A DNA stretch of 20,243 nucleotides from Opitutia bacterium UBA4654 (GCA_002405555.1 DHMA01000097.1:1-20243), one strand, 5' to 3'. Shown: positions 1 through 8,307, numbered from the stretch's first letter. The notes: generated by a model not told the origin, from the letters alone. Translations and numbers: made by a program.

Positions 1-2337
1 CGTGAACGTGAGAATCGGGGCGGCGACCTTGATGAGCGCGTCGCTTATGATGTCGATTGCCGTCTGCGAGGAGCGGCGTTCGGGCGAGTGTGCTGCGTAG
101 GTGTAGAGTCTGTCCTTGAGAATGTCGTGGTAGACTCTCGAGAGCGTGACTCCGCAGAAATTGTCGATGAGCTTGTAGACCTTGTGGAATTCGTAGGCGT
201 CGTACGCCTTTTCGGCTTCGTCCACGAATTGCGCCGCCTTGTAAATCGCCCACTTGTCGAGCGCGTCGAGCTTTTCGGGCGCAACGGTGTCCTTGGCGCG
301 GTCGAAGTCGTAAAGGTTGCCGAGCTGGTACATAATCGTGTTTCGGAAACCGCGGTAGGCGTTTGCGATGTGCGAGAGAATGTCGTCGGAAATCGGAATG
401 TCGTTCTGGTAGTCCACGGAGCTAATCCACATGCGGATAATGTCCGCGCCCCACTTGCCGACGTACATGTCGGCGGTGTGCGGCTTGCCGTCGCTCTTGG
501 AGATTTTCTTTCTGTTTTGGTCTACGATAAACCCGTGCGTGATGACCTTTTTGTACGGAGCTTTTCCGCGCGTGGCAACCGCCGTCCACAGCGAGCTTTG
601 GAACCAGCCCCTGTGCTGGTCGGAGCCTTCAAAGTAGAGGTCGGCGGGCCAAGCCAAGTCGGGATTCCGCGCGAGAACCGCGGCGTGGCTCGAACCGGAG
701 TCAATCCAGACGTCGAGAGTGTCCGCGCCCTTGCGGAGCTTGGAGACGTCCCAGCCTTCGGGCAGTTTTATGCCGTCGAGGATTTCCGCCTCGCTTGCGT
801 TGTACCAGAAATTCGTGCCGAGCTTTTCGACCTTGTCGGCAATTCCGCGGATTACGCCGGCGTCGAGATACGCGCCGCCGTTTTCGTCGTAGAACGCGGG
901 AATCGGCACACCCCACGAGCGTTGGCGCGAAATGCACCAGTCGGGGCGCGACTCTACCGCGCCGCGTATTCTGTTTTCGCCGCGTTCGGGCACCCACGAG
1001 ACGTTCGAGATTTCGTCGAGGGCGCGTTGGCGCAGTCCGTCCTTGTCGAGCGCGACGAACCACTGGTCCATTGCGCGGAAGATGACGGGCGTCTTCGAAC
1101 GCCAGCAGTGCGGGTATTGGTGCGAAATTTTCGCGATTTTCAGCAGCGCGCCGCAGCGGTCGAGAATTTCGAGAACCTTGCCGTTTGCCGCGCTTCTGCC
1201 AGCGTCGTTTTCGAGCACGCTCAAACCGACAAGCTCGGCGGGAATCTGTCCGTCGTCCACATAGCAGCCGTTGTCGTCGAGCGGCGAGTAGATGTCGAGC
1301 TTGTAGTCAAGCCCTACCTGATAGTCTTCGAGGCCGTGTCCGGGGGCGATGTGCACAATGCCCGTGCCCGAATCCGTCGTTACATAGCGGGCGCAGACAA
1401 TGGGGCTTTTGCGGTTCATGAATGGGTGGAAGCCCTTTGCGCCTTCCAGCTCCGAGCCTTTGCAAAGCTTTTTGATTTCCGCGTTTTCGAGCCCCACCGA
1501 CGACACGAAGTTTTCCGCCAGAGCCTCGCACACAATGAAAGTTCTGCCGTTTGCCGAAACCGAAACGTATTCGATGTCGGGGTTTACCGCCATCGCCAAG
1601 TTCGAGGGCATTGTCCACGGGGTTGTAGTCCAGATTACGGCTTCGGCGTTTTCGAGCCCGAGCTTTTTGTTCGACTCTTCGTCGAGCTTGAACGCAACCC
1701 AAATCGACGAGCTTGTGTGGTCCTTGTATTCGATTTCCGCCTCCGCCAGAGCCGTCGCGCACGGAATCGACCAGTACACGGGCTTCTTGCTGCGGTAGAC
1801 CATTCCCTTTTCGACGAACGCCGAGAACGTGCGGAGAATGTCAGCCTCGTACGCGGGGTTCTTGGTTTTGTACTCGTGCTCCCAGTCGGCGAGAATGCCG
1901 AGGCGCAGGAACTGTCTGCGCTGTTTTTCGATAAATTCGGAAGAGAAATTTGCGCATTCCTCGCGGAGCTGGGCGGTATCGACGTCGCGCTTCTGCTCGC
2001 GCAGCATTTTAACGACCTTGTGCTCGATGGGCAGCCCGTGGCAGTCCCAACCGGGAACGTAGGGCGTGGCGAAGCCTTTGAGAGACTTGTAGCGCAGAAT
2101 TACGTCCTTCAAAATCTTGTTGAGAGCGGTGCCGATGTGGACGTCGCCGTTCGTGAACGGAGGGCCGTCGTGGAGGACGAATTTGGGGTGTCCGGCGTTC
2201 TTTTTCTGAATGCGCCCGTAGAGGTCGGACTTCTTCCAGTGTTCGATGCGCGCGGGTTCGCGTTTTACGAGGTCGCCGCGCATGGGGAACTTTGTGTTGG
2301 GAAGGTTGAGGGTGTCTTTGAAGTCTTTTTCTGACAT
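1..2337 (-). CDS. ileS: Isoleucyl-tRNA synthetase, C-terminal part cut by the window edge
   Basis: This cytoplasmic class I aminoacyl-tRNA synthetase charges tRNA-Ile with isoleucine. The frame runs unbroken for 779 codons to the left edge. The HIGH signature appears as HIGT at residues 67-70, within PPFTNGDVHIGT. The KMSKS loop appears as KISKS at 611-615 (bases 493-507). Between them lie the editing-domain stretch (WTTTPWTMPSN) and the catalytic-domain motif GWDCHGLPIE. After KISKS the anticodon-binding helical domain begins, ending at the edge in a PILTFT-like motif. Full-length bacterial IleS is about 930-950 residues, so roughly 160 residues, including any C-terminal zinc-binding region, lie outside the window. 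The start at 2337 gives MSEKDFKDTLNLPNTKFPMRG, a normal IleS N-terminus. A small secreted-protein gene ends 23 bases upstream on the same strand, so the two may be cotranscribed. Identity is very secure. Confidence 0.97.
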   Translation of the reverse strand, partial: MSEKDFKDTLNLPNTKFPMRGDLVKREPARIEHWKKSDLYGRIQKKNAGHPKFVLHDGPPFTNGDVHIGTALNKILKDVILRYKSLKGFATPYVPGWDCHGLPIEHKVVKMLREQKRDVDTAQLREECANFSSEFIEKQRRQFLRLGILADWEHEYKTKNPAYEADILRTFSAFVEKGMVYRSKKPVYWSIPCATALAEAEIEYKDHTSSSIWVAFKLDEESNKKLGLENAEAVIWTTTPWTMPSNLAMAVNPDIEYVSVSANGRTFIVCEALAENFVSSVGLENAEIKKLCKGSELEGAKGFHPFMNRKSPIVCARYVTTDSGTGIVHIAPGHGLEDYQVGLDYKLDIYSPLDDNGCYVDDGQIPAELVGLSVLENDAGRSAANGKVLEILDRCGALLKIAKISHQYPHCWRSKTPVIFRAMDQWFVALDKDGLRQRALDEISNVSWVPERGENRIRGAVESRPDWCISRQRSWGVPIPAFYDENGGAYLDAGVIRGIADKVEKLGTNFWYNASEAEILDGIKLPEGWDVSKLRKGADTLDVWIDSGSSHAAVLARNPDLAWPADLYFEGSDQHRGWFQSSLWTAVATRGKAPYKKVITHGFIVDQNRKKISKSDGKPHTADMYVGKWGADIIRMWISSVDYQNDIPISDDILSHIANAYRGFRNTIMYQLGNLYDFDRAKDTVAPEKLDALDKWAIYKAAQFVDEAEKAYDAYEFHKVYKLIDNFCGVTLSRVYHDILKDRLYTYAAHSPERRSSQTAIDIISDALIKVAAPILTFT

Positions 2338-2360
2338 TTTGTAGTTTGCTTAAATTTATC

Positions 2361-2771
2361 TTAGAACGGGAACATGTGGTCCCAAATGCTCGACTCTGCG
2401 GGTTTGCGGGTTGCGCTCTGCGATTCCACTTTCGACTGCGACGCCGATTTCACGGTGTCCGCGTATGCCTCGCGCGGCGTCGACTTGGACGAAGCCGATT
2501 CGCCCGCCGCCTGTTTCGCCGACGCCTTTTTGACGTCGGACGCCGCAACCGTTGCCGCGACGGCGTCGCGCTTCATTTTGCGGATTTCCTTTTTGAGCGA
2601 ACGTATTTCCGTGCGCAGAGCCGAAATTACGCCTGCGTCGTCGGCGATTTGCGTTTCCAACGCCGCGATTTTCGCCTTCAACTGCGGGACGGAATCCTGC
2701 TGTTGGGCGCAAAGCCCGTCCGCCCCGAAAACGGCGGCGCACAGGCACATGATTGACGCGATTTTTTTCAT
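2361..2771 (-). CDS. Small secreted coiled-coil protein of unknown function
   Basis: I do not recognise this 136-residue protein. It begins with a clear signal peptide: MKK, then a hydrophobic stretch, with a likely signal peptidase I site after LCA near residue 22. The nearby cysteine lacks a good lipobox. Residues 28-69 follow a heptad-like pattern (LKAKIAALETQI, then LRTEIRSLKKEIRKMKRD), predicting a short periplasmic coiled coil. The rest is a low-complexity Ala/Ser/Lys-rich linker ending in a short hydrophobic tail, SSIWDHMFPF. The frame is open further upstream, but ATG at 2771 is chosen because it starts exactly at the signal peptide. The gene lies 23 bases upstream of ileS on the same strand. 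The coiled coil plus basic linker could tether something to the envelope, but no function can be assigned. Confidence 0.72.
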   Translation of the reverse strand: MKKIASIMCLCAAVFGADGLCAQQQDSVPQLKAKIAALETQIADDAGVISALRTEIRSLKKEIRKMKRDAVAATVAASDVKKASAKQAAGESASSKSTPREAYADTVKSASQSKVESQSATRKPAESSIWDHMFPF

Positions 2772-2906
2772 AGCGCACGATTTAAGCAAAGCCCCCCGCG
2801 CATTGCAAATTTTTTCTGCCGTTTTGGGCAATAAATTCCCCGCAAAAAAACGCGTCCCGCGGCGGGCGGTTTTATAAATTTGACTAATTTTCATTCGGAA
2901 GCATAT

Positions 2907-3809
2907 ATGTTTTTTCGTATGAAAAAAATTATATATATGGTGTTGTGCCTGCCGTTTCTTTTGACGGCATGCAATTCTTTCGAAAAAAAGCCCGAACTTG
3001 CGACCACATTGGCGACATTCAACCTGCGCCTCGCGCCCAAGCCCGACTCGAACATGTGGCAGGACAGAAAGGACTCCGTCGGGAGGCTTGTCCTTGCGCA
3101 TAACTTCGACATTTTCGGCACTCAGGAGGGCTTCAAGCACCAGCTCGACGACATCGCAAAAACCACGGGCTACAAGTATTTCGGAGCTGGGCGCGACGAC
3201 GGAAAGTCGGGCGGCGAGCACTCGGCGATATTCTACAACCCCGCGCGTTTCGAAGTGCTCGACCGCGGCGATTTCTGGTTTGCCGAAACGCCCGAAAAAC
3301 CCGTCAAGGGCTGGGACGCCATGTGCAAGCGCGTCTGCACTTGGGGCAAATTCCGCGACAAGCTCACGGGGGCGCAACTCTACTTTTTCAGTCTGCACTT
3401 CGACCACATCGGGAAAGTCGCGCGGGCGGAATCGGCAAAGCTTCTGCTGAAAAAGGTGCGCGAAATCGCAAAGGACGCGCCCGCCGTCTGCGTTGGCGAC
3501 TACAACGCGCTCGAATCCGACGAACCCATGAAAATTATCCTCTCCGACGGGCTTCTGCTCGATTCGCGCAAGCTTTCCAAGACGCAGCCCTACGGCCCGA
3601 GCGGCACTTTCCACGACTTCACCGGAACTCCCGCAACCGACAGAATAGACTACATTTTGCCGACAAAGGGAATAGACATTCTCTCGTACGAAGTCGTCTC
3701 CGACAAGGCTTGCCGCTTCGACGCAAAAAAGCGGGCGAACCCCAAGTCGAAAACCGCCGAATACCCCTCCGACCACTTCCCCGTGGCGGTCAAGGCAATC
3801 ATAAAATAG
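2907..3809 (+). CDS. Lipoprotein of the endonuclease/exonuclease/phosphatase family
   Basis: This 300-residue protein is a metal-dependent phosphoesterase of the endonuclease/exonuclease/phosphatase superfamily, anchored to the envelope as a lipoprotein. The signal peptide ends in the lipobox LLTAC, making Cys22 the acylated residue. The conserved superfamily motifs appear in order: TFNLR (Asn39), GTQEG (Glu74), SLHFDH (His164, Asp166), VGDYN (Asp198, Asn200), DRIDYI (Asp245, Asp248) and SDHFPV (Asp289, His290). All expected catalytic and metal positions are present, so it looks active. The substrate is unknown: nucleic acid, sugar phosphate, phospholipid or another phosphodiester are all possible. 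Start 2907 is chosen because GGAAG lies 5 bases upstream. ATG 2919 (MKKII) would also give a good lipoprotein signal. The gene is convergent with phoU, and a shared terminator follows. Confidence 0.88.
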   Translation: MFFRMKKIIYMVLCLPFLLTACNSFEKKPELATTLATFNLRLAPKPDSNMWQDRKDSVGRLVLAHNFDIFGTQEGFKHQLDDIAKTTGYKYFGAGRDDGKSGGEHSAIFYNPARFEVLDRGDFWFAETPEKPVKGWDAMCKRVCTWGKFRDKLTGAQLYFFSLHFDHIGKVARAESAKLLLKKVREIAKDAPAVCVGDYNALESDEPMKIILSDGLLLDSRKLSKTQPYGPSGTFHDFTGTPATDRIDYILPTKGIDILSYEVVSDKACRFDAKKRANPKSKTAEYPSDHFPVAVKAIIK

Positions 3810-3816
3810 CAAACGC

Positions 3817-3847
3817 AAAAAGCTCCCGCGCAAACGGGAGCTTTTTT
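3817..3847. terminator. Bidirectional intrinsic terminator between the phosphoesterase gene and phoU
   Basis: A perfect 12-bp stem (AAAAAGCTCCCG, loop CGCAAA, CGGGAGCTTTTT) starts 7 bases after the phosphoesterase stop and ends in a run of T. The stem has an A-run on the left and a T-run on the right, so it should work on both strands. It would therefore also end the leftward porin-pst-phoU transcript, whose last gene stops at 3926. Confidence 0.9.
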
Positions 3848-3925
3848 GTTTCGGCAATTCGCAAGCGGCATTCGAAAGGCAGCGGGGGTGAAATCGGCAT
3901 GCCGCCGGCGCGCCGCGCGGAAACG

Positions 3926-4615
3926 CTACGCGTCGCCGTTTCTGATTTCCTCAGCCGCAGCCTTGACGTTGTGGCGAACGATTATGCTGTGCTTCATGTA
4001 GATTACGTCTTCGGCAATGTTCGTGCAAAGGTCGGCGATGCGCTCGAAGCACTTCGAGACAAGCAGGTAGTTGATTTCAGCCATCGCGGTTTCGGGGGCG
4101 GATTTCACGCCGCGCTCGACCGCGCCGTAGCACCTGCGGTTTTCGGAGTCCACAATTTCGTCGTCCTCGCAGACGCCGATTGCAAGAAGCTCGTCGCCCC
4201 TGAGGAACGCGTCGATACTGCTTCTGAGCATGTAGATTGTGCGCGACGCCATTTTGTCCAAGTCGAACGGGATTTCGATTTTCGGCTGGGCTTTGAGCAT
4301 GATTGCCCGCTTCGCAACGTTCGCGGCGACGTCCCCGATGTGTTCAAGCTCGTTGTTGATTTTAAGAACCGTCACGACAAAGCGCAGGTCGCTTGCCACG
4401 GGCTGGTGGAGCGCGAGAATTTTAAGGCACTCCTCCTCGGTATCGACCTCCATTTTGTCGATTCCCGCGTCCGCCGAAACGACCTCGCGGGCGAGCGGCT
4501 CGGAAAGCTCGGTAATGGCGCGGACGCTTTTGCGCACGTTTTCCTCCACGGCAATCGCCACTTTGAGGAGGCGGTCTTTGAGTTGCTTTAAATCGTGTCT
4601 GAGATGGCTGTTCAT
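3926..4615 (-). CDS. phoU: Phosphate transport regulator PhoU
   Basis: PhoU is a cytoplasmic helical protein that links the activity of the Pst transporter to the PhoR kinase and keeps the Pho response off when phosphate is plentiful. The 229-residue length is normal for a two-repeat PhoU. Both repeats carry the family metal-binding ExxxD signature: ELEHIGD with Glu91 and Asp95, and CFERIAD with Glu191 and Asp195. The first repeat has the characteristic HQPVASDLRFV segment at 70-80. It is the last gene of the porin-pst operon. Its ATG is 1 base past the pstB stop, and GGGGAGG (4626-4632), inside the end of pstB, is its likely ribosome-binding site about 10 bases upstream. The bidirectional terminator at 3817-3847 follows. 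Together with pstSCAB and phoRB the identification is secure. Confidence 0.96.
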   Translation of the reverse strand: MNSHLRHDLKQLKDRLLKVAIAVEENVRKSVRAITELSEPLAREVVSADAGIDKMEVDTEEECLKILALHQPVASDLRFVVTVLKINNELEHIGDVAANVAKRAIMLKAQPKIEIPFDLDKMASRTIYMLRSSIDAFLRGDELLAIGVCEDDEIVDSENRRCYGAVERGVKSAPETAMAEINYLLVSKCFERIADLCTNIAEDVIYMKHSIIVRHNVKAAAEEIRNGDA

Positions 4616-4616
4616 T

Positions 4617-5447
4617 TCAACCGAACCTCCCCGTTATGTAGTCGTTTGTTGCCTTGTTTTTTGGATTAGTAAAGAGCCTGTCGGTCGCGCCGTATTCCAC
4701 GAGAGAGCCTTCGTAGAAAAAGGCGGTGAAATCGGAGACGCGCGCGGCCTGCTGCATGTTGTGGGTGACGATTGCGATTGTGTAGTCGCCCGAAAGCTCG
4801 CCGATGAGGTCTTCGATTCTCGCGGTCGATTTGGGGTCGAGGGCGCTGCACGGCTCGTCCATGAGAAGCACCTCGGGGCTTACCGCAAGGGCGCGGGCAA
4901 TGCAAAGCCTCTGCTGCTGTCCGCCCGACATTCCCAGCGCGTTGGAGCGAAGCCTGTCCTTCACCTCGTCCCAAAGGGCGGCGCGGCGCAGGGAGGTTTC
5001 GACGATTCCGTCAAGCTCGCTCTTCGACACTCCGCCTTTGAGGCGCACGCCGTAGGCGACGTTGTCGTAAATGCTCTTCGGAAACGGATTCGGACGCTGG
5101 AAAACCATGCCGACGCGCCGCCTAAGCTCGGTAACGTCGAGGCGTTTGTGGTAGATGTCCACGCCGTCGAGCGAAAGAAGCCCCGTCGTGCGGCAGCCGG
5201 CAACGAGGTCGTTCATGCGGTTTATGCAACGCAAAAAGGTGCTTTTTCCGCAGCCGCTCGGTCCGATTATCGCCGTCACCTTGCCGCGCTCGAATTCGAC
5301 GTCGACGTTTTTTACCGCGTGGAATTTTCCGTAGTAGACGGAGAAATTTCTGGCGGCGACGGCAAAGTCGCTCCGTTCGGGGGCTTCGGCTGGAATTTTT
5401 ATGCTGTTTTCCACTTTTGTTTTTTCTTCGTTGTATGTTTGCGTCAT
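4617..5447 (-). CDS. pstB: Phosphate ABC transporter ATP-binding protein PstB
   Basis: PstB is the cytoplasmic ATPase that powers phosphate import through PstC/PstA. The 276-residue protein has the full ABC motif set: Walker A GPSGCGKST (62-70), Q-loop Gln117 in VFQRPNPFP, signature MSGGQQQR (173-180), Walker B VLLMDEP (193-199) with the D-loop SALD, and the H-loop histidine His229 in IVTHNMQQA. The segments CINRMNDL and QRPNPFPKSIYDNVAYG are typical of PstB rather than other ABC ATPases. The frame is open upstream, but the start at 5447 is preferred. It forms an ATGA overlap with the pstA stop and gives a normal short N-terminal tail of about 27 residues before the ABC domain. phoU follows after 1 base. 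Confidence 0.97.
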   Translation of the reverse strand: MTQTYNEEKTKVENSIKIPAEAPERSDFAVAARNFSVYYGKFHAVKNVDVEFERGKVTAIIGPSGCGKSTFLRCINRMNDLVAGCRTTGLLSLDGVDIYHKRLDVTELRRRVGMVFQRPNPFPKSIYDNVAYGVRLKGGVSKSELDGIVETSLRRAALWDEVKDRLRSNALGMSGGQQQRLCIARALAVSPEVLLMDEPCSALDPKSTARIEDLIGELSGDYTIAIVTHNMQQAARVSDFTAFFYEGSLVEYGATDRLFTNPKNKATNDYITGRFG

Positions 5448-7156
5448 GATTTCATTTTGCTCCTCATGCGCGCCCTGACCCATATCGCGACCCCGTTGAG
5501 AAGCAGGACTATCGATATGAGCGTGAGCACCATTCCGTACTGGACGTGCGCGACGCGCTCTGCCATTTCGTGTTCCGAACAAATATTGTAGATGTTCCAC
5601 GGCAGCGCGGGAGTAGCCTGCGTGAACACTTCGTTAAGGGCGAGAGCCGCGCCCGTGCTCGTGGCGGCGGTGAAAATAATCGGCGCGGTTTCGCCCGCGG
5701 CGCGTCCCATCGAGATGATTATGCCCGTGAGCATCGAGGGCAGCGCGGCGGGAAGAATCACCGTGCATATCGCGCGCCACTTGCCCGCGCCCAGACCGAG
5801 AGCCGCCTCGCGGTACGAGTTTGGAACGGCCTTCAAAGCCTCCTCGCAGCTTCTGATGATTGTGGGCAGAATCAGGAGCGCGAGGGTTATCGCGCCCGCG
5901 AGCACGCTCTTGCTTTCAGACACTTTCACGGTGTTGATTAAAAACGCCAAGCCGAACAGACCGAACACTATCGACGGAACGCCCGCGAGAGTGCCCACGC
6001 ACATGCGCAAAACGGAGGCTACGCGCCCGTTCCGCGCGTATTCGGCAAAGTATATCGCGGCGATTATTCCGAGGGGAGCGGCTATCAGCATCGAGCCGAA
6101 AGTGAGGTAGAACGTGCCCAAAATCATCGGGAATATTCCGCCGAAGATGTTTGAATCGTAGGGGTCGTCGAAAAGGAATCCCAAGTAGAGGGCGAAGTGC
6201 GGGCGCAACATGGCGTCGAAATTTCCGTCCACATACGCAACGATTTTTTCGACGGGCGTGCCGCGGAAATACTCAGCCGCCGAAACGCGTTTGAGGAACT
6301 CCGCCCCCGAAGCGTCGCGCCCGCGAACCGTGATTGTGTCCACGGAATTTTCAAGAACCGCGCGGGCGTTGTCGAGGCGCGTCTGCCCGTACTTGCGGCG
6401 CAGAAGCTTTGCGCGTTCGCGGGCGGCGGAGTCGCGCGGGCCGAGAAGCTCGGCTATGCCGTCGCTCAGGGTTTCGTAGGCGCGGTTGTTTTCCTCCAAC
6501 ACGGCGAGGGCTTCGGCGATTTTTTCGGACGGAATTTCGCCCGCGTTTCTGCGCAACGCGCTCTTTTCGGAAAACGTAAGCTTGCGGATTTTGCCAAGCT
6601 CGGCGATTTCACCGCGCACGGCGTCGGCGATTTTCCCCTCCTGCCGCGCGAGAATTTCGGCGAGGGCAAAAGATGTGCCCGCCGCCGACGCGCCGGCAAC
6701 TTCGCGTTCGAGCGCGGAAACGTAGGGCTTCCAGAATTTTTCGGACGCCGCGCGGATTGCCTTTGCGCGTTCCGCGCCGCCCGATTTGAGAGCCGCAAAA
6801 ATTTCGCCCGATTCCGCCGACATTCCCGCAGCCGACTTCGCGAACGCCTCGTCAAGCCCGCGCTCCAAAGCCTTTGCCGAGGAGGGATTTTCGTATTCGG
6901 ACATCATTTTGTAGAGCGGCTTCCGCGCGGCGTCGGCTTCGGCAATCCGCGTTTTTTCGGATTCGGAAAGGTCGTCGCCCGCGACTTCGCCGAGGAACTT
7001 TTCGTGCTCGACAGTCGCCGTAAAGGCGAACGCCCCCGCGCCGTTCCAAATTATCGGCGCAAGGAAAAGCACCACCGCCAGCGCCATAGCCGCAAGCGAT
7101 GAATACGCGAGCGCGGTAAAGGCCTTGTCCAAAATTTTTCTGTTTGAAACGTTCAT
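5444..7156 (-). CDS. pstA: Phosphate ABC transporter permease PstA with a large insertion
   Basis: PstA is one of the two inner-membrane permeases of the high-affinity phosphate importer. The C-terminal half (about residues 335-565) is ordinary PstA: hydrophobic helices, AGVPSIVFGLFGL (391-403), LPTIIRSCEEALKAVPNSYREAALGLGA with the ABC-coupling loop (430-457), and MGRAAGETAPIIFTA (483-497). It ends with a last helix and a basic tail. The N-terminus has one membrane segment at about 13-45. Between this helix and the permease core are about 275 hydrophilic residues (46-320), rich in Ala, Glu, Lys and Arg and predicted helical, with no hydrophobic stretch long enough to cross the membrane. At 570 residues it is roughly twice the usual 280-300. 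Some proteobacterial PstA proteins have an added N-terminal domain, but I cannot tell whether this one is related. The gene overlaps both pstC and pstB as ATGA. Confidence 0.95.
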   Translation of the reverse strand: MNVSNRKILDKAFTALAYSSLAAMALAVVLFLAPIIWNGAGAFAFTATVEHEKFLGEVAGDDLSESEKTRIAEADAARKPLYKMMSEYENPSSAKALERGLDEAFAKSAAGMSAESGEIFAALKSGGAERAKAIRAASEKFWKPYVSALEREVAGASAAGTSFALAEILARQEGKIADAVRGEIAELGKIRKLTFSEKSALRRNAGEIPSEKIAEALAVLEENNRAYETLSDGIAELLGPRDSAARERAKLLRRKYGQTRLDNARAVLENSVDTITVRGRDASGAEFLKRVSAAEYFRGTPVEKIVAYVDGNFDAMLRPHFALYLGFLFDDPYDSNIFGGIFPMILGTFYLTFGSMLIAAPLGIIAAIYFAEYARNGRVASVLRMCVGTLAGVPSIVFGLFGLAFLINTVKVSESKSVLAGAITLALLILPTIIRSCEEALKAVPNSYREAALGLGAGKWRAICTVILPAALPSMLTGIIISMGRAAGETAPIIFTAATSTGAALALNEVFTQATPALPWNIYNICSEHEMAERVAHVQYGMVLTLISIVLLLNGVAIWVRARMRSKMKS

Positions 7157-8286
7157 TTTCTTTTCGATTTAAAGCCCGACCCTACCCACTGTCCCGCGGC
7201 GTTCAGAAGCAGCCCGCCGAGCAGCAGGCAGAGGCTCATCGCAAACAGGACATGGTATCTGTCCGAGCCCGTGCTCTGGTCGGCTTCGCCCATTTCGCCC
7301 GCGATTGTCGCGGTGAGCGTGCGCACGGGTTCGAGGAAATTGTAGAACGGTTCGGGGATTTTCAGCGAGTTTCCGCTCGCCATCCACACGACCATCGTTT
7401 CGCCGACAACCCTCATCAAGCCGAGAATCACGGCGACGGCTATGCCGCTTTTTGCGCAGGGAAGCAGCACTTTGAAAATCGTCTCGAAGCGCGTGGCTCC
7501 GAGCGCGAGCGAACCCTCGCGCATGTCGCGCCCGACCGACGCAAGGGCGTCCTGCGAAATACTCACGATGGTCGGCAACGCCATCACCGCAAGAATCACC
7601 GACGCGTTCAGCGCGTTCGTGCCGCTCGAAATTTCGACGGACGAAACGCGGTACGCCGCCGCGCAAACAAGCGCAAGCCACACCGCGGTAAAAGCCGCGT
7701 CGAACGCCGCCCTCGCGCCCGCCTTTTTGAAAAGCCGCCCCGAAATCGCCGCGCCGAACGCAAGCCCGAAAATCAGCGCAAGCGGCACGCCCGCAAGCAA
7801 TATCGCGGCGGAGAGCAGCGCGCCGCCGCTCGTTTGGAGAATCGGCGCGAATACGACAATCGCGAAAAACCCGTACGCCACGGAGGGAATCGCCGCAAGA
7901 AGCTCGACGACGGGCTTGAAAATCTGCGCGGTTTTTCCGCCCACGATTTCGTTCAGGCAGACCGCCGTCAAAATGCCGAGCGGCACGGCGACCGCGCACG
8001 AGCCCACCGTTACCATCAGCGTTCCGTAAAAAATGGAGAGCGCGCCGAAATGCGGGTTCGCCTCTTTCGACGGACTCCAATCGGTGTCCGTGAAAAACTC
8101 TTTCAGGTGCGCCAGATTGTCGAAGAACGGCAGCGCCTCCTTGGTTATGAAAAATATTATGAACACGACCGCAAGCGTCGGAACGGCGGTAATACACAGC
8201 AAACCCGCCCTGCCGAGGCGTCCGGCGACGGCTTTCGCCGCGTCGGTACGCGCGTCCATAATCAGACTGTTTTTCCTGTTTTCCAT
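7153..8286 (-). CDS. pstC: Phosphate ABC transporter permease PstC with an extra hydrophobic segment
   Basis: PstC is the second inner-membrane permease of the phosphate importer and pairs with PstA. Family motifs are clear: ELLAAIPSVAYGFFAI (128-143), LPTIVSISQDALASVGRDMREGSLALGATRFETI with the ATPase-coupling loop (237-270), and GLMRVVGETMVVWMASGN (289-306). The protein has 377 residues, longer than the usual 300-330. The extra length lies mainly at about 153-225, where two hydrophobic stretches (157-180 and 198-212) flank a basic, Arg/Lys-containing loop. This could add a helical hairpin or re-entrant segment. Start 8286 is 21 bases after pstS, with a weak AGG upstream. The stop overlaps the pstA start as ATGA, indicating translational coupling. 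Confidence 0.95.
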   Translation of the reverse strand: MENRKNSLIMDARTDAAKAVAGRLGRAGLLCITAVPTLAVVFIIFFITKEALPFFDNLAHLKEFFTDTDWSPSKEANPHFGALSIFYGTLMVTVGSCAVAVPLGILTAVCLNEIVGGKTAQIFKPVVELLAAIPSVAYGFFAIVVFAPILQTSGGALLSAAILLAGVPLALIFGLAFGAAISGRLFKKAGARAAFDAAFTAVWLALVCAAAYRVSSVEISSGTNALNASVILAVMALPTIVSISQDALASVGRDMREGSLALGATRFETIFKVLLPCAKSGIAVAVILGLMRVVGETMVVWMASGNSLKIPEPFYNFLEPVRTLTATIAGEMGEADQSTGSDRYHVLFAMSLCLLLGGLLLNAAGQWVGSGFKSKRK

Positions 8287-8307
8287 GGAGACGCCGCCTC
8301 GGTGTTG

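Noticed and set aside
88..2334. 748-codon open frame on the plus strand opposite ileS
   Set aside because: It is in codon register with ileS, shows no recognisable family motif and has Arg/Val-rich composition typical of an antisense shadow.
2850..2880. GC-rich short inverted repeat followed by T or A runs in the ileS-side divergent spacer
   Set aside because: The arms are only about 4 bases, so it is too weak to call a terminator or operator.
2880..2908. TTGACT with ATATAT at 17 bases as a promoter of the phosphoesterase gene
   Set aside because: The -10 would overlap the preferred start codon at 2907. It would only fit if translation starts at 2919 on a nearly leaderless mRNA, so it was left uncalled.
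2772..3857. Long upstream extension of the small secreted-protein frame (498 codons in total)
   Set aside because: It would run antisense through the whole phosphoesterase gene. The internal ATG at 2771 begins a proper signal peptide.
3896..3922. Very GC-rich palindromic patch just after the phoU stop
   Set aside because: The short overlapping dyads look like GC-rich composition. The clear terminator is at 3817-3847.
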